Part shown: positions 49,914-60,525 of the stretch, one piece after another
Layout of the letters: every line of letters begins with the position of its first letter
Numbering within the stretch: position 1 is the stretch's first letter
Assembly (NCBI GenBank): GCA_021234155.1
Contig: JAJEKV010000060.1
Location: 5,852,323-5,916,322 of the forward strand
Direction of reading: 5' to 3'
From: Isoetes taiwanensis
Lineage: Eukaryota; Streptophyta; Lycopodiopsida; Isoetales; Isoetaceae
DNA: 64,000 nt
Position numbers and translations under genes: made by a program
The notes under the pieces: model-generated
Told to the model about the DNA's origin: nothing
Seen by the model: the letters and a program-made list of their open reading frames with translations, nothing else
Database searches by the model: none

Positions 49914-50597
49914 CTACACTCTTTTCCTCCGACGGCTGCGTGCGCGTAATAAGTAATCACGAACTTCTTCGACTAGAGCTTGCATCTCCAAGAGGAGTTG
50001 TTGAGAAACCTCCACCTTAGAAACGGGGTTATGCCATGTGTCTGGAGTAAGACATTGATAACCATAATTTATCATGAAGGGAGACATTCTGGAAGACTCC
50101 TGTTTCATGCTGTTATAGGCAAACTCGACTAAATAGATATAATCAGCCCATTGTGATTGCTTACTCCACACATAACTTCGTAGCATGTCCTCTATAATGC
50201 GATTGGTACGTTCTGTCTGACCATCTGTTTGAGGATGATATGCTGTACTCATAGCAAGCTTGGTCTGAATGGTGGCAAAGAAATCTTTCCAGAATGCGCT
50301 TACGAATTTGGGATCCCTATCCGACACAATAACTCGTGGCATTCCGTGTAATCTGAAGATCTCCTTGGCGAATAGCAGAGCAGTATCAAAGGCTGTATCA
50401 GTGGTACGACATGGCAAGAAATGAGCCATTTTCGACAATTTGTCGACCACTACCATTAAGGCATCATATCCACGGAGAGTACGTGGAAGGCCCACGATGA
50501 AATCCATGGTGATCACTTCCCATTTGGCATTGGGCACATCCAGAGGTTGCAACTCGCCTGGAATCCTTAACTGCTCAGCTTTAGTTTGCTGAGACAC
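49914..50597 (-). CDS. chromovirus integrase core
   Basis: D-D-E residues in WEVITMDFIVGLPRT, PRVIVSDRDPKFVS and TDGQTERTNRIIEDML. Chromovirus-typical VVVDKLSKMAHFLPC and AYHPQ are present. It ends by running into a basic frame-shifted tail. Confidence 0.93.
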   Translation of the reverse strand: MSQQTKAEQLRIPGELQPLDVPNAKWEVITMDFIVGLPRTLRGYDALMVVVDKLSKMAHFLPCRTTDTAFDTALLFAKEIFRLHGMPRVIVSDRDPKFVSAFWKDFFATIQTKLAMSTAYHPQTDGQTERTNRIIEDMLRSYVWSKQSQWADYIYLVEFAYNSMKQESSRMSPFMINYGYQCLTPDTWHNPVSKVEVSQQLLLEMQALVEEVRDYLLRARSRRRKRV

Positions 50598-50857
50598 CTG
50601 ACACTGCTTAATGTACCTGGCAATGTCCTTTTTATAGAAGGCCAGAAATAGCTGGAACGAATCTTAAAGTAGGTTTTCATAAACCCCGCATGTCCAGCTA
50701 TAGGGCTGTTGTGTGTGTCGTGGAGGATTAGCTTACGTACTCCCGAAGTCTCAGGTACACACAACTTATCCTTGTGATATAATAAGTTGCCCTCTTTCTT
50801 ATACGCACGAAAGGCTTCGCGCTCCTTATCCGTGCGAGCTTCCATCCCAAACGTCAC
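50567..50857 (-). pseudogene. chromovirus integrase zinc-binding region
   Basis: LILHDTHNSPIAGHAGFMKT and YFWPSIKRTLPGTL match the HHCC region. The cysteine pair is out of frame near 50,600 because of a deletion or insertion. Confidence 0.85.
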
Positions 50858-51110
50858 AGAACTCTGGATCCCTGGCCAAGGTCTGCTCTATCTGTTTTCC
50901 AAACTCACTGGTGAGTGTAGAAATGGCATTACAATGGGTTCGGGTCACCAAGTGATGGCGTGACAACGCATCCGCAACCACATTGTGCTTGCCAGGCTTA
51001 TACATAATGTCGAAGTCATACTCCTCTAGGAATTCCATCCATCGTCTCTGACGGAGGTTGAGATTCGGCTGGGTGGATAAATAACGGAGGCTTTGATGAT
51101 CCGTATCCAA
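50826..51110 (-). pseudogene. chromovirus RNase H, C-terminal half
   Basis: [20 protein letters not shown] and [17 protein letters not shown] are diagnostic. An in-frame stop between VRALRIWRH and MDTDHQSL (51,111-51,113) splits it from the RT-RNase H frame. Confidence 0.9.
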
Positions 51111-52031
51111 CTAGTGTCTCCATATCCGCAGGGCACGGACAACGGCTAACAAATCCTGATCGTGGGTAGGGTATCTCTGCTCCGTCTCGTTCATTTTCTT
51201 TGAATCATAGGCTATAACCCTCCCCTCCTGCATTAGGACTCCATCAGTGGCAATCTTACTGGCATCCGTTGCCACTAGTTTATCCTTTTCCGGATCGGGC
51301 AATGTGAGAACTGATGCTGACGTTAAGGCATCTTTAAGCTGCTGGAAACTCCCCTGAACTTTTGCCTTCCAATGTTCCATCCAATCCTTCACTTTCTCGT
51401 GCTTTGTAAGGTTTGTAAGAGGTGCTGCAATCTTTGCAAAGTCCTTTACAAATTTCCGATAATACCCTGCTAATCCCAAGAAACTTCGAATCTCGGAAAC
51501 ATTTCCTGGAATAGGCCATTCCCTTACGGCCTCTATTTTTGCTGGATCTGTAGCAATCCCCTCTGCCGAAATGATATGGCCCAAATAATCGACCTTCGGA
51601 GTGGCAAACTTGCACTTAGAGAACTTGGCAAAGAGCTGATGACGTCTTAGCTTTTGTAGGGCCAATCTAAGATGTTTCTCGTGCTCCTCTAGGGTCTTAC
51701 TATAGATGAGAATGTCGTCAAAGAAAATAACAACAAAATCATCCAAGTATTGGCGGAAGACATCATTCATCAATCGCATGAAAGTTGCTGGGGCATTAGT
51801 TAATCCAAAAGGCATAACTGTAAACTCATAATGCCCATATCTAGTGCGAAAAGCAGATTTATGGATGTCCTCCTCTTTAATCCTTATCTGATGGTATCCG
51901 GGGCGTAGATCAATCTTTGAGAAATACTTAGCCCCTTGCAACTGATCCATTAGATCATCTGCTCTAGGCAAAGCATAGCGATTCTTGATGGTATACTTGT
52001 TGAGTTGCCGATAATCAATACACATCCTCAA
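51111..52031 (-). CDS. chromovirus reverse transcriptase and start of RNase H
   Basis: RT motifs: [55 protein letters not shown] and the active-site [10 protein letters not shown] (usually F/I-I-DD). The thumb [16 protein letters not shown] follows. RNase H starts at [26 protein letters not shown], with [25 protein letters not shown]. The frame continues from protease across a stop near 52,134. Confidence 0.93.
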   Translation of the reverse strand: MRMCIDYRQLNKYTIKNRYALPRADDLMDQLQGAKYFSKIDLRPGYHQIRIKEEDIHKSAFRTRYGHYEFTVMPFGLTNAPATFMRLMNDVFRQYLDDFVVIFFDDILIYSKTLEEHEKHLRLALQKLRRHQLFAKFSKCKFATPKVDYLGHIISAEGIATDPAKIEAVREWPIPGNVSEIRSFLGLAGYYRKFVKDFAKIAAPLTNLTKHEKVKDWMEHWKAKVQGSFQQLKDALTSASVLTLPDPEKDKLVATDASKIATDGVLMQEGRVIAYDSKKMNETEQRYPTHDQDLLAVVRALRIWRH

Positions 52032-52133
52032 TAAGCCGTCCTTTTTCTTAACAAAAAGGATAGGAGCGCCAAAAGGCGAAACACTAGGTCGAATGAAACC
52101 TAGGTTTAGTAACTCCTGAAGTTGCTTTTTAAG

Positions 52134-52631
52134 CTATGCTAATTTTGGAGGACTCATACGGTACGGGGCCTTGCTGGTAGGCTTGGTGCCTGGCTCTAAA
52201 GCTATCTCACATTCCACCCCTCTAAAAGGAGGAAGCTTCTGGATCTCATCTGGGAAAAGATCACCAAATTCTCGGAGAAGATGAGCAATCCCCTCTGGCA
52301 AGGTATCGATTACTTGCTTCTGTTTAGCATCTGACTCAATGGAGGCAAGCCTAATGACGCAAAGGAGCTTTTCCTTGCGTATAGCTTTATCTAACTGCCT
52401 GATGGACATAGACTGCAGGATAGGATTGAATGGTTCACCTTTTATAGTCACGCGGGCTCCATTAGCTGCGTTGAAGGTAACTTCCCGTTTCTCGCAGTCT
52501 ATGTTGGCTTTTGCAGATGCCAAGAATTCCATACCAACAATGAGGTCGTATTTGCCGATATCCATCAACTCGGCACCCAAAGCAACCGGTGCTCCCCGGC
52601 AACCGCATCTTGAGATTGATGCGGCGGCCAT
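52134..52631 (-). pseudogene. chromovirus protease region
   Basis: IGKYDLIVGMEFLASAKANIDCEKREV is the conserved end of Gypsy protease. EIALEPGTKPTSKAPYRMSPPKLA leads into RT. The catalytic D-S/T-G lies upstream, near 52,700-52,760, in another frame (IDMGSTHN is partly readable). Confidence 0.8.
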
Positions 52632-52830
52632 GCGTGTGTCGACCTTACCACCGGCTAGGGTGACAGGGCCTCGGTCGGGACCTTAATGTCTCAAGTCGTA
52701 AGACTTGGGCCATTCTAGGAGAAGCAAAATTATGTGTACTTCCCATATCCATAAGAATTACAAAAGGCTTACCTGTCTACTTGACCTATGGTGGAAATGA
52801 CAAGGTGACTTTCAAAGATTGCCGGGGTTT

Positions 52831-53276
52831 CTATAGCTGCAAGGATATGAGACGACTCGTGAATGTACTTGGGAGCCTCCTCCCTCGGCAGTTGTGTTGA
52901 CTCAAGGTCGTCCCAAAGGTCGGCCATAGCCACCGGGCGTCATGCGTGACATAAGGACAATTCATGAAGTGTCCGGGGCGCGATACACCCCTGTAGCATG
53001 CCTTATCTCTGAGTCTGTTCTCGGGCCTCTTTGGGAATAGACTGTAAGAGGTTCCGAACTTCCTTACCGACATTGTTCTGTTTATCGGCCGTGTTGAAGG
53101 TGACTTTCTTTTCCTGGCGGCCATAAGAGTTCTGCTGAGAGGGCCCCGGACTTGGCGAACGGGGTCTGTAAGGTGTGGGCGGTTGTGGCTGCGAGTAAGG
53201 AGCAGGACGCGGATACTGGTTCTTTGGTGTGTCCTCCTCGAGGCTCAGTTTGCAACACTGAGAGTAGGAAAGACAT
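52831..53276 (-). pseudogene. chromovirus gag end with a damaged zinc knuckle
   Basis: Two overlapping frames together read a Pro/Gln-rich stretch, QEKKVTFNTADKQN-like sequence and ACYRGVSRPGHFMNCPYV, a CCHC knuckle in which the second Cys is missing. Coding similarity stops at about 53,276. Confidence 0.7.
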
Positions 53277-54680
53277 GTTTAATGATTTTTGTAAATATGT
53301 GAATGGTTTTTGGGAGCGGTTTTAATTGGTAATACTCCAATGTTTCTACATATAGTTTTACAAGGACTTTCTATTGTGGTTTTCCAACATAATTTTCTAA
53401 GTTAATATAAGTTGCCAAAATATTGGTGGTTTTTGACTAGAAATACTGTAATGTTTTTATAGTTTGCCAATGTCTTCTTATTTGTGGTTTTTCCATCCTG
53501 ATTTTATAAGCATTTTAACATGGCTTAGTGGTTGAGTTTTGCAATTTCTTATATTGAGAACAATGCTAGTGGTTTTTACTAACGAACACATAGTCAATAC
53601 GTTTTTTACATTTAATTTCCTAAGACAACATGGTACTTGACATGGTTTTTTTAGTTGATCTGGGTGATATTTGGCTCGAAACTAACTTAGTCTATTGATT
53701 TTTTCATGATGTTTACTTTGGTGATGATAGTATTTTATATGGTTTTATCCAAACTTAACAAGCTTAATTTCGAAATATTAATTACACAATGAATCTCAAA
53801 TCACTTATTGAAATGATGTGATATCATAATAACTATTCTCGTGAGATCGAGGCCAATGGTATCTCAATCAAACAAGTCGGACCATTTCTTATCAGATCCC
53901 GGCAAGCCACCTGCTTCATATGTATTCCTCTTAATGGGCCTCCAAAGTAGAACTCAATCAAGGCAACTGACCAAGCATAAAAAGTGAACTCTTTGCGATG
54001 GTTTTCCTTCTATTTCTAACCTTCTTTCACATTTGCTATATGGGAGACTTTAATGTGATCCTTTCAGTTCAGTCCAATTATTGCAATATTTGTTTGGAAT
54101 GTGTGGAACATAAAAGGCTAACAAAGATTGAAAATTCAACCCATAGACTCCTACACGTGGGACTAAGTGAGAAAACTTTGAAAGACTCTTTGCATTGGCT
54201 TATTGATTATAAACACCTTTGGGTACACCAAGGGATTTATAAAAATCCAATCTAGATGATGGAGTTTGATGTTGGCATGAAAGTCTATTTACATCTAGGG
54301 GTCATTCATCTAGGAGTCCTTTTGAACTATATAAGAAAGGTAGCATTAGCATTCCAATTGCCTATTTTGCCTTTCTTAAAATGTGGAAACATGTTTGTCA
54401 ACATTGAGTGCATGAAATTCACAATGGAAAATATAATGTCTATATGATGGATGGGTGAATGCATAGTATTTGACTTCCCTAATACTAAAATTGTTTAATA
54501 CCTTGGTTTGGAAAATGCTTTAGCCTTAACCATCACCTTTTCGTATGTTCTAAACTTATCGGACAAGCTCCAATGTAGAGGCCGCCATTCCTTCGCAAAT
54601 ACCAAGAAAACCTCTTATTTTTAACAGGAACTTTCTTGCTATTTCTAAGTTATACAACTAAAATTTAGATTTGGGATTTA
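53277..54680. other. AT-rich interval, no gene seen
   Basis: About 1.4 kb, rich in TTTT and AAAA, with only short frames. No arms or family resemblance were detected. Confidence 0.5.
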
Positions 54681-54872
54681 GGCTACGTTTCCGTGGAGTT
54701 CACCGGAACTAGAAAAAATGGGTAGCAGACCGAACCTCTAAGAAATCCTCTTTGGTTTCTGAAGTTGCCCTTAGAGCGAACCGCACAGTTCTTTGCACAA
54801 GAACGTCCAAACTTGAACTTAAACTTGGACTTTAAAATTTGAAGATAGATCAACCACCATGGGAACGTAGCC
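54681..54872. mobile_element. Tourist-like MITE, 192 bp
   Basis: The ends GGCTACGTTTCCGTGG and CCATGGGAACGTAGCC are inverted repeats with two mismatches, flanked by TTA and ATA, close to the 3-bp TWA duplication of PIF/Harbinger elements. Non-coding interior. Confidence 0.7.
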
Positions 54873-54923
54873 ATAGTCCAGTAGGTTAGAAGACTTCGAA
54901 GAACTTCGTGAACCAATGTGTTT

Positions 54924-55630
54924 CCCTTAACACCCCGGTCCTCGGATTTACACGATTAAATTAAATCTCAACCGTTCCTTGGACAGTTCTTACTCACTAA
55001 TAACTCACCCTATCCCAAAAAAATTTCAGAGCACATCTCGATTCTCCTAGGATGTTATCGTGGGCTGCTCTCGATTATTTTAGGGCATTATGCAAGACCA
55101 AAAACCCACAGTTCATCCCACAGTTCTAGTCTGCTCTCTGTTCATCCCAATCTATAAATTTTAGGCCCAGGCTTACTCCGGCATGCTTTTCTTCTCTATG
55201 GTTTTTTGTGAACTCTGTTTTCGGCTTTAAGATTCAGGTAAACCCTACAAGATTTACTGAAAAATCCTTATTAAGAGGAAATTCTAGAGACAAAAGCAGA
55301 AAGGGTAACTGCCGACCATGTTGAAGCAGTTGGTTCGCTGCAAAAACGGCTTGATCTAGCATGGAAATGCTGGATTGAAGCAAATTGGCCCTGCCTTTGC
55401 CATCTACAATAGATTCGAATGGAGTTAAGACGACATACCAAAAGAACCATATAGAAGTGATGGCTAGAACCAAAACTAAAAAAAAAAAACTTTGTTTTAG
55501 CCCTAAGACAGAGCCAGCGACAAGATCCAGCTTGCGGATCTTCCATAGCCTGCAGATGTTCTTGCAAGACTCGCCCGCAGATCTTTCGTAGCCATAGCCA
55601 GTGTAAACCCTCGGACTGGGGTGTTAAGGG
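54924..55630. mobile_element. 707-bp element with 30-bp terminal inverted repeats
   Basis: CCCTTAACACCCCGGTCC at the left and its near-complement at 55,601-55,630 (three mismatches in 30). It contains a TATA-like CTATAAATT at about 55,160 and a CATAGCC motif near its right end. No transposase. No clear TSD. Confidence 0.65.
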
Positions 55631-55631
55631 C

Positions 55632-55825
55632 GATAACGCCCTGGCCCTCCGACGGTCACTGAAAAAAAAATCTCAAGCCATGTGGACACTGCCGTAGATA
55701 ATGGTGTAGATAATGGTGTCATAATGCCATCACATTGTTTATGATATAGCAAGCCATTTTGGCCATGGCCATGGCCCTCGAATTTGTTTTTTTTTCAATA
55801 ACGCCCTCGGGGCCAGGGCGTTATC
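55632..55825. mobile_element. foldback element with GATAACGCCCTGGCC arms
   Basis: The 15-bp arms GATAACGCCCTGGCC (55,632-55,646) and GGCCAGGGCGTTATC (55,811-55,825) are exact complements. The right arm is also part of a smaller hairpin (55,798-55,824) identical in its arms to those at 5376 and 9608. Confidence 0.7.
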
Positions 55826-56035
55826 AGCATGGGACAAACTCTAAAAACCTAACAAGTATATTTCCTGTAAAATTTAAGTTAGTTGGAAGGAGCCTATGAA
55901 AATCTAGATTTCATCCGGAAAAATATAAAAAAAAACCCACAGATTTTGACCGGAAAATGTCCTGCAATTTTTTTTCCCTGTCAGAAATTCTCGATTTCAG
56001 CAGGTAGGATGCTAGTGTTCCTAGGAATTCGGCAT

Positions 56036-56120
56036 ACACTGGGCGTTATCTATACCAACCATAAACAATGAGTGGCCCTCGAATTTTTTTTCCAGTGGGC
56101 CAGGGCGTTATCTATACCAT
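56036..56120. repeat. two further GGGCGTTATCTATACCA ends
   Basis: GGGCGTTATCTATACCA occurs at 56,041 and again within GGCCAGGGCGTTATC at 56,098-56,112. It matches the right-hand signature of the other hairpins. Confidence 0.6.
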
Positions 56121-56149
56121 AATGTGACGGTATCTACTCCATACGATAC

Positions 56150-57340
56150 ACAATGTGACGCCCAATCAACCCTAATAGGGTTTCGTGGTGCTGCTGTGGC
56201 GCCGTTCATTCCCGCTTCTTCAGGTGCGGGAGGTCGAAGATTCGAGGGAGGCTTTGCAGCGGGCAGATCATGGCGGAGGTAATTTCTGAATTTTACATCT
56301 AAAGGAAGGTTTCGACAATCCGAATCTGGGCGGTATAGTAGCTGTGGCCTTATTTACAGCCCAGTAGCAGGGAATGTTTGCAGGGCGATGCGTAAGTTCA
56401 GTTCTTGGCAATTATTTAGCAAGATTTAGGTCATAACTACCAATTTTTATTCCTTTACAGGTTTTTTATTCCATGCTGCCAGCATTTCTACAACCTTTTT
56501 TGCGATTCTTGAGGCATGTGACAGGTTACAGGTTTTTTTTTTCCATGCTGCCAGTTTCTTGCATCGTTCCAGTGTGTAGAACCTGGAGGCCAGCATTTCT
56601 ACAATCTTTTTGGTGATTCTTGAGATATGTGACAGTTGTGCTATTATAGATTTGATGATTCATTGTTGTTCATTCGCATTTTGTTTTTGGATATATGTTT
56701 GGATTTAAGTTTTCTTGGAAGGAATCCATGTGCTATGTTCTATGAAACTGGATTATGAATGAGAAATTTTGTTTGGATATTACAATAGTGAGTCTGCATC
56801 CTGCGAAATCTTTCACAAGTCAAAATTATATTTCTCCATTTCTTACAGACTGCAGAAAGCCTTATGAGCTCCTGAATATGCAAATGTGCTAATACAAGTA
56901 TTTGCAAATCTGGCAGAAGCGGCTCTCATAACCTTATTTCAACGGTAAGACTTTATCCCTGTAACTGTTCTTCTCTTTTTCCTCAGGTTTAAGAAAACAA
57001 GCGTACGGTTTCTTGCAATCAATATTAGGGCTTATAATTAGAACTTGCAACCAATATTAGAGCTTATAATTAGAACTCCACAGCAGTCAGCAATACATGT
57101 GGATCTGCCATAGATGGAGTTGGGCACCATACATCTCTCCAATATAGGATTTTTGATCAAAACGAAATATATAAGGTAGTTTCTGGTACATCATGCATGT
57201 CTTTCTGCTTCCTTCTGTTGTGTGGCTTAGCCTGTTGCTTTTTTTTCCCGATTGTAGGTGTCGGCTCGATTGTCCCCAACAATGCCACAGTGATCAAGCT
57301 TGCCAAGAGCAGCACTAATGGCTGCTCCTAAGGAAATCGA
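56150..57340 (+). other. possible 5' part of a host gene, unconfirmed
   Basis: AACCCTAATAGGGTTT (56,170-56,185) carries two telo-box-like motifs, common in promoters of plant ribosomal and other translation genes. An ATGGCGGAG followed by GTAATTTC at 56,271-56,287 looks like a short first exon with a donor. A later block after TTGTAG (57,258) reads VGSIVPNNATVIKLAKSS and stops at 57,328. I could not join the pieces into a known protein. Confidence 0.25.
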
Positions 57341-57894
57341 TTATGCATGTTTTGTTTTTTGCTTGAGAGCAGAGTGAGTTGAGGTCTAGCTTTTGAAGTT
57401 TTTCAGGTATTTCCTTTGTGTTGAAAAAAAACTTCTTTTATATTGGCTATATGATGTATTTTGATTGCTGCTTACAACATCTGTTTTGGAAAGTATCAGC
57501 CTTCAATGTATATCTGAAGACAAAAGTGCAAAGGTAAATATTAGTATCACGTTTTTGTATATAATTTGAAATTCGTGGTCAATAATTTGCTTTCAACACA
57601 TTACATTAGCTATGTTATCATTTCAATTGTGGACTGTTTGCAGTTCTGAATATTTGTCTGGACACTATTAAAGATAATCTGTTATTGCTTTTGAGTTTTG
57701 GTAATATTTGGGGTTCAAGTCCCCATGCTCCCCATTCCTGTTGCTATCGTCAAAACAGATACAGTAACATAAACCAGAATTTGTTGAAAATTGTAAATGG
57801 GTGTATCATGCGAAATGCTGTTTTTGCTTACATTATTGGCCTCGAATAACAATTTATCATCTTAATCTCATTGCTGCAACGCGTTAAAAACCTT
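57341..57894. other. no gene seen
   Basis: T-rich sequence without long frames; may be intron or 3' flank of the preceding candidate. Confidence 0.35.
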
Positions 57895-58045
57895 TTATGG
57901 CTTTAATGCATTAACATGAAGGTTTGGTACTGCAAATGTGCCAGAAATTCTTTCTGGTTTTAATGCATTAACCTGAAGGGTTTGGTCTGCAAATGTGCCA
58001 GAAATTCTTTATGGTTTTAATGCATTAACCTAAAGCGTTTGGACT
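57895..58045. repeat. 57-bp tandem repeat, about 2.6 copies
   Basis: TAATGCATTAAC recurs at 57,904, 57,961 and 58,018, with TGCAAATGTGCCAGAAATTC between. Confidence 0.85.
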
Positions 58046-58193
58046 ATATAAAGCATTGATTATGTTCTACTTTAAGCATTTCAAGGAATGCAAATCATAC
58101 TATAAACCATTAAGCCATTTGATCAATAAACAATTGCGCTTTTGACTATAAACATCTAAGATTATCACAACATAGTCAAGCATGCTTATTTAT

Positions 58194-58281
58194 AGAACCA
58201 CACTAATATAGCATCAAACTAAGCCAAGTTCACTTCTAGAACCACACTAATATAGCATCAAACTAAACCAAGTTCATTGCC
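58194..58281. repeat. 44-bp tandem duplication
   Basis: AGAACCACACTAATATAGC starts at 58,194 and again at 58,238, with one or two differences. Confidence 0.85.
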
Positions 58282-58519
58282 GTCATGCAATACCACCTTG
58301 ACAATCCATAGCTATAAAATCGTATATAACACCAGCTCTATTTAACACATTAGAATACCACCTTATAAATCACTACAAGCAAACCATTATTATTACCATG
58401 TTATAATACCACTATAATAAATCTTTTAAGCAAACCACATAGTTTAGTCACATATGGTTTTTAATGAAATTAGCTTATTGGTTTTGTAAATTGGTTTTAT
58501 TACTACAACCACCGAAAAG

Positions 58520-58704
58520 ACCATATAGTGTTTTTATTTTGGGTGCCTTGTGGGGCTCCCCTGGTGGCGCGGGTTCCATCTCGTAACCTTCGTCCCATTC
58601 CGGGTACTCCCCATACCTTTGACCATAGTCCTAGTCGGGCGGCCCGGGGTCATCCCTCCTTATCAGGTCTGTAATCCTCTCCTCATATTCTTCAAGTGTT
58701 TCCT
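58520..58704 (-). pseudogene. exon-like acidic coding block downstream of the 458-aa protein
   Basis: Minus-strand reading after an acceptor (TATTGTCTTACAG) gives ETLEEYEERITDLIRRDDPG, then a TAG, then YGQRYGEYPEWDEGYEMEP and a Pro-rich end. It is GC-rich like the cassette to its right and separate from the surrounding AT-rich DNA. It may be a further exon of the 458-aa protein or of a related gene; the stop suggests decay. Confidence 0.4.
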
Positions 58705-58953
58705 CTGTAAGACAATAGAAATGAATATAGAACATTGAACAATTTGTTTATGCCCTAAGCTTTACAGATAGAAAGACGCGTCATAGAAGAGATCAATTTC
58801 AATTGTATTCATTGAAATAATAGTCACAATTGATAAAGAGATAGTATATCATAACTGTAGAATGGCTAAAAAAAAACTGCCAACCCAAAATTCTACATGT
58901 ATATGGAATACAATATGCGGGATACAATTATTTAGAAGCTAGGTCCTCCCTCT

Positions 58954-60330
58954 TCATTTGTAGACCGAGGAGGTGGTGGCGGCAGTCGGTGTCGCAGTAG
59001 TCACCCCTGGGTCCACAGTGGCAGCCGCAATGGAAGCAACCTCTGGCGGATAAGCAACAGCCAAGGGGGCTGCCGTAAGGAGCTTCATGCTCATCCAGGG
59101 TGCAATATCTTGGCCCAAGGCCGTCAAGGCAAGATCCCGTCGTACAAGTACATATGTAAACGTACGATAGGGAAGCTTCTTGTGCCCGGCTAATGTGGAA
59201 AGAGCACGGAGGGTCCACCAAGAAGCTTCGGCTTCCGGTCCTAAGTCTCGGTCTACGAAAAGAACTTGTCCCTGTCGAAAAGCTGATAAGAAGAAGCGGG
59301 TCAGGTGGTTTCCCAATATCTTCCCTTGCGGGGTCTCTGACGTGGCCACCTCCTTATCTAAGTCCATAGGGACTTCTTCCTCCTTAAGTTCCTGCTGCTC
59401 TTCCTTCAAATGAGCAGGATTATGGTATAAATCCTCTCCTTTCTCATCCGAATCGGAGGGGACTTCAACCATATTAATGTTGGGAACATGAGGTCCCATA
59501 GCCGTAAAGGCATCCGGTGAGGGTGGAGAGGCCGGTTCCTGCATCACCAGTTCCCGAAGCCGTAGCAAAGTCTCAGCCGGCTCTATGGTCTCCTGGCGGA
59601 ACTGGAGTAGCTGCTGCACCTCCGGGGGAAGCTCAATAGGGGCAAAATCGATGAAATCATCCATGCAATACTCCGCTAACTCGTAAAGCACATGGTCCTT
59701 ACGCCGGTGCCTAAAACCGGCCACCATGTGGTAAGTCCAGATGATATCATCCAAGAGAAGATATTCTTGCCCTTGGTGATAAATAACTGGAAGGGCATCT
59801 AGCCCTGACAAGCGTGCAGCTTGCTCCCGGCGGGGTGGCATCTCCTCTGCCAATTGCTTCCAACGGGCGAAGTCGCCCATACCTATGTGCTCATCATCTC
59901 CCTCCTCGGGAGATTCAGGAAGTTTGCCTTTCTCTACAGGTAAAGTTTCATCCTCAACGTATTGGTCCATGAGGATGGCTAGGGCGAAGGCAACCTCAAG
60001 ATATTGTCGCCCCTGATGCTGCACAACGGGCAGGTGTTTGCCCCATCTGAGCTTTCCTTTCAGTACATCATACGCATGGGTATCACCCCCTAACATAACC
60101 CGGACTACCTCCCGCTCTAGATACAATTGGGGAGGATCCCCAAGAGGGACACACAAAGGAAGCATCTCCTCCATGTAGAAGTCTAAGAACCCGGCATAAT
60201 CCGGATGCCGCTGCATATTGGTGATGAGGTCTAAGCGCTGGCAAAGCAAGGGCCGCAATAGGTCGAAGGGCACTTGCGAATCCCAATGCTCACCGTCTTG
60301 GTACCATGCAAGAAGGTCGGTGTCGGCCAT
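58954..60330 (-). CDS. unknown 458-residue protein with an internal repeat
   Basis: I choose ATG 60,330 (MADTDLLAWY, in a GCCATGG context); the frame runs on upstream into a T-rich leader. There is no signal peptide or membrane helix. Residues ~100-123 (LPVVQHQGRQYLEVAFALAI) and ~180-203 (LPVIYHQGQEYLLLDDIIWT) are two copies of one motif, 80 residues apart, suggesting a duplicated small fold. Residues ~285-330 are very acidic (SDSDEKGED, KEEEV); ~335-410 form a second ordered part; the end is Ala/Thr-rich. It is GC-rich, intronless and intact, unlike its neighbours. A TATA-like site lies 60-75 bases upstream. I do not recognise the family and assign no function. Confidence 0.75.
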   Translation of the reverse strand: MADTDLLAWYQDGEHWDSQVPFDLLRPLLCQRLDLITNMQRHPDYAGFLDFYMEEMLPLCVPLGDPPQLYLEREVVRVMLGGDTHAYDVLKGKLRWGKHLPVVQHQGRQYLEVAFALAILMDQYVEDETLPVEKGKLPESPEEGDDEHIGMGDFARWKQLAEEMPPRREQAARLSGLDALPVIYHQGQEYLLLDDIIWTYHMVAGFRHRRKDHVLYELAEYCMDDFIDFAPIELPPEVQQLLQFRQETIEPAETLLRLRELVMQEPASPPSPDAFTAMGPHVPNINMVEVPSDSDEKGEDLYHNPAHLKEEQQELKEEEVPMDLDKEVATSETPQGKILGNHLTRFFLSAFRQGQVLFVDRDLGPEAEASWWTLRALSTLAGHKKLPYRTFTYVLVRRDLALTALGQDIAPWMSMKLLTAAPLAVAYPPEVASIAAATVDPGVTTATPTAATTSSVYK

Positions 60331-60389
60331 GGCGCTGGAAGGGAGGAGGAAGAAGAAAAACAGAGACAACAAATGAAAAGAACTTTGAA

Positions 60390-60428
60390 AGCCCCTTTTT
60401 ATCCCTTTCTATTATGCTGACGTCGGCA
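60390..60428 (-). promoter_or_regulatory. putative promoter of the 458-aa ORF
   Basis: In minus sense GCCGACGTCAGC (60,417-60,428) is followed by GGGATAAAAAGGGG (about 60,390-60,403), a TATA-like box about 65 bases before the ATG. ACGTCA is the hexamer known from plant histone promoters and also a bZIP core. Use is inferred. Confidence 0.4.
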
Positions 60429-60503
60429 TTTTCGTATTTTAAAAAAAAAGTTCTTAATATAAAACAAAAAGTTTTTATTAAATCTCAAAAAAAATATTTA
60501 CAA

Positions 60504-60518
60504 TGCGGAAACTCCGCA
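60504..60518 (-). terminator. hairpin plus T-run after the H3-like ORF
   Basis: TGCGGAAACTCCGCA forms a 6-bp stem 7 bases after the H3-like stop codon. In minus sense it is followed by an 8-T run. Whether it ends or processes transcripts is unknown; plant histone mRNAs normally use poly(A). Confidence 0.35.
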
Positions 60519-60525
60519 AAATATG

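Larger units (their letters stand above)
47143..53276 (-). mobile_element. chromodomain Gypsy (chromovirus), 5'-truncated
   Basis: On the minus strand: end of gag with a damaged zinc knuckle, protease, RT, RNase H, integrase, chromodomain, 3' UTR, PPT and 3' LTR. The 5' LTR, leader and most of gag are missing to the right of 53,276. A related LTR and leader at 62.3-62.7 kb could be its displaced 5' end, but divergence argues for another copy. Confidence 0.9.

Noticed and set aside
53998-54447. Two plus-strand frames of 63-85 aa
   Set aside because: AT-rich, no conserved composition, no supporting splice or promoter signals.
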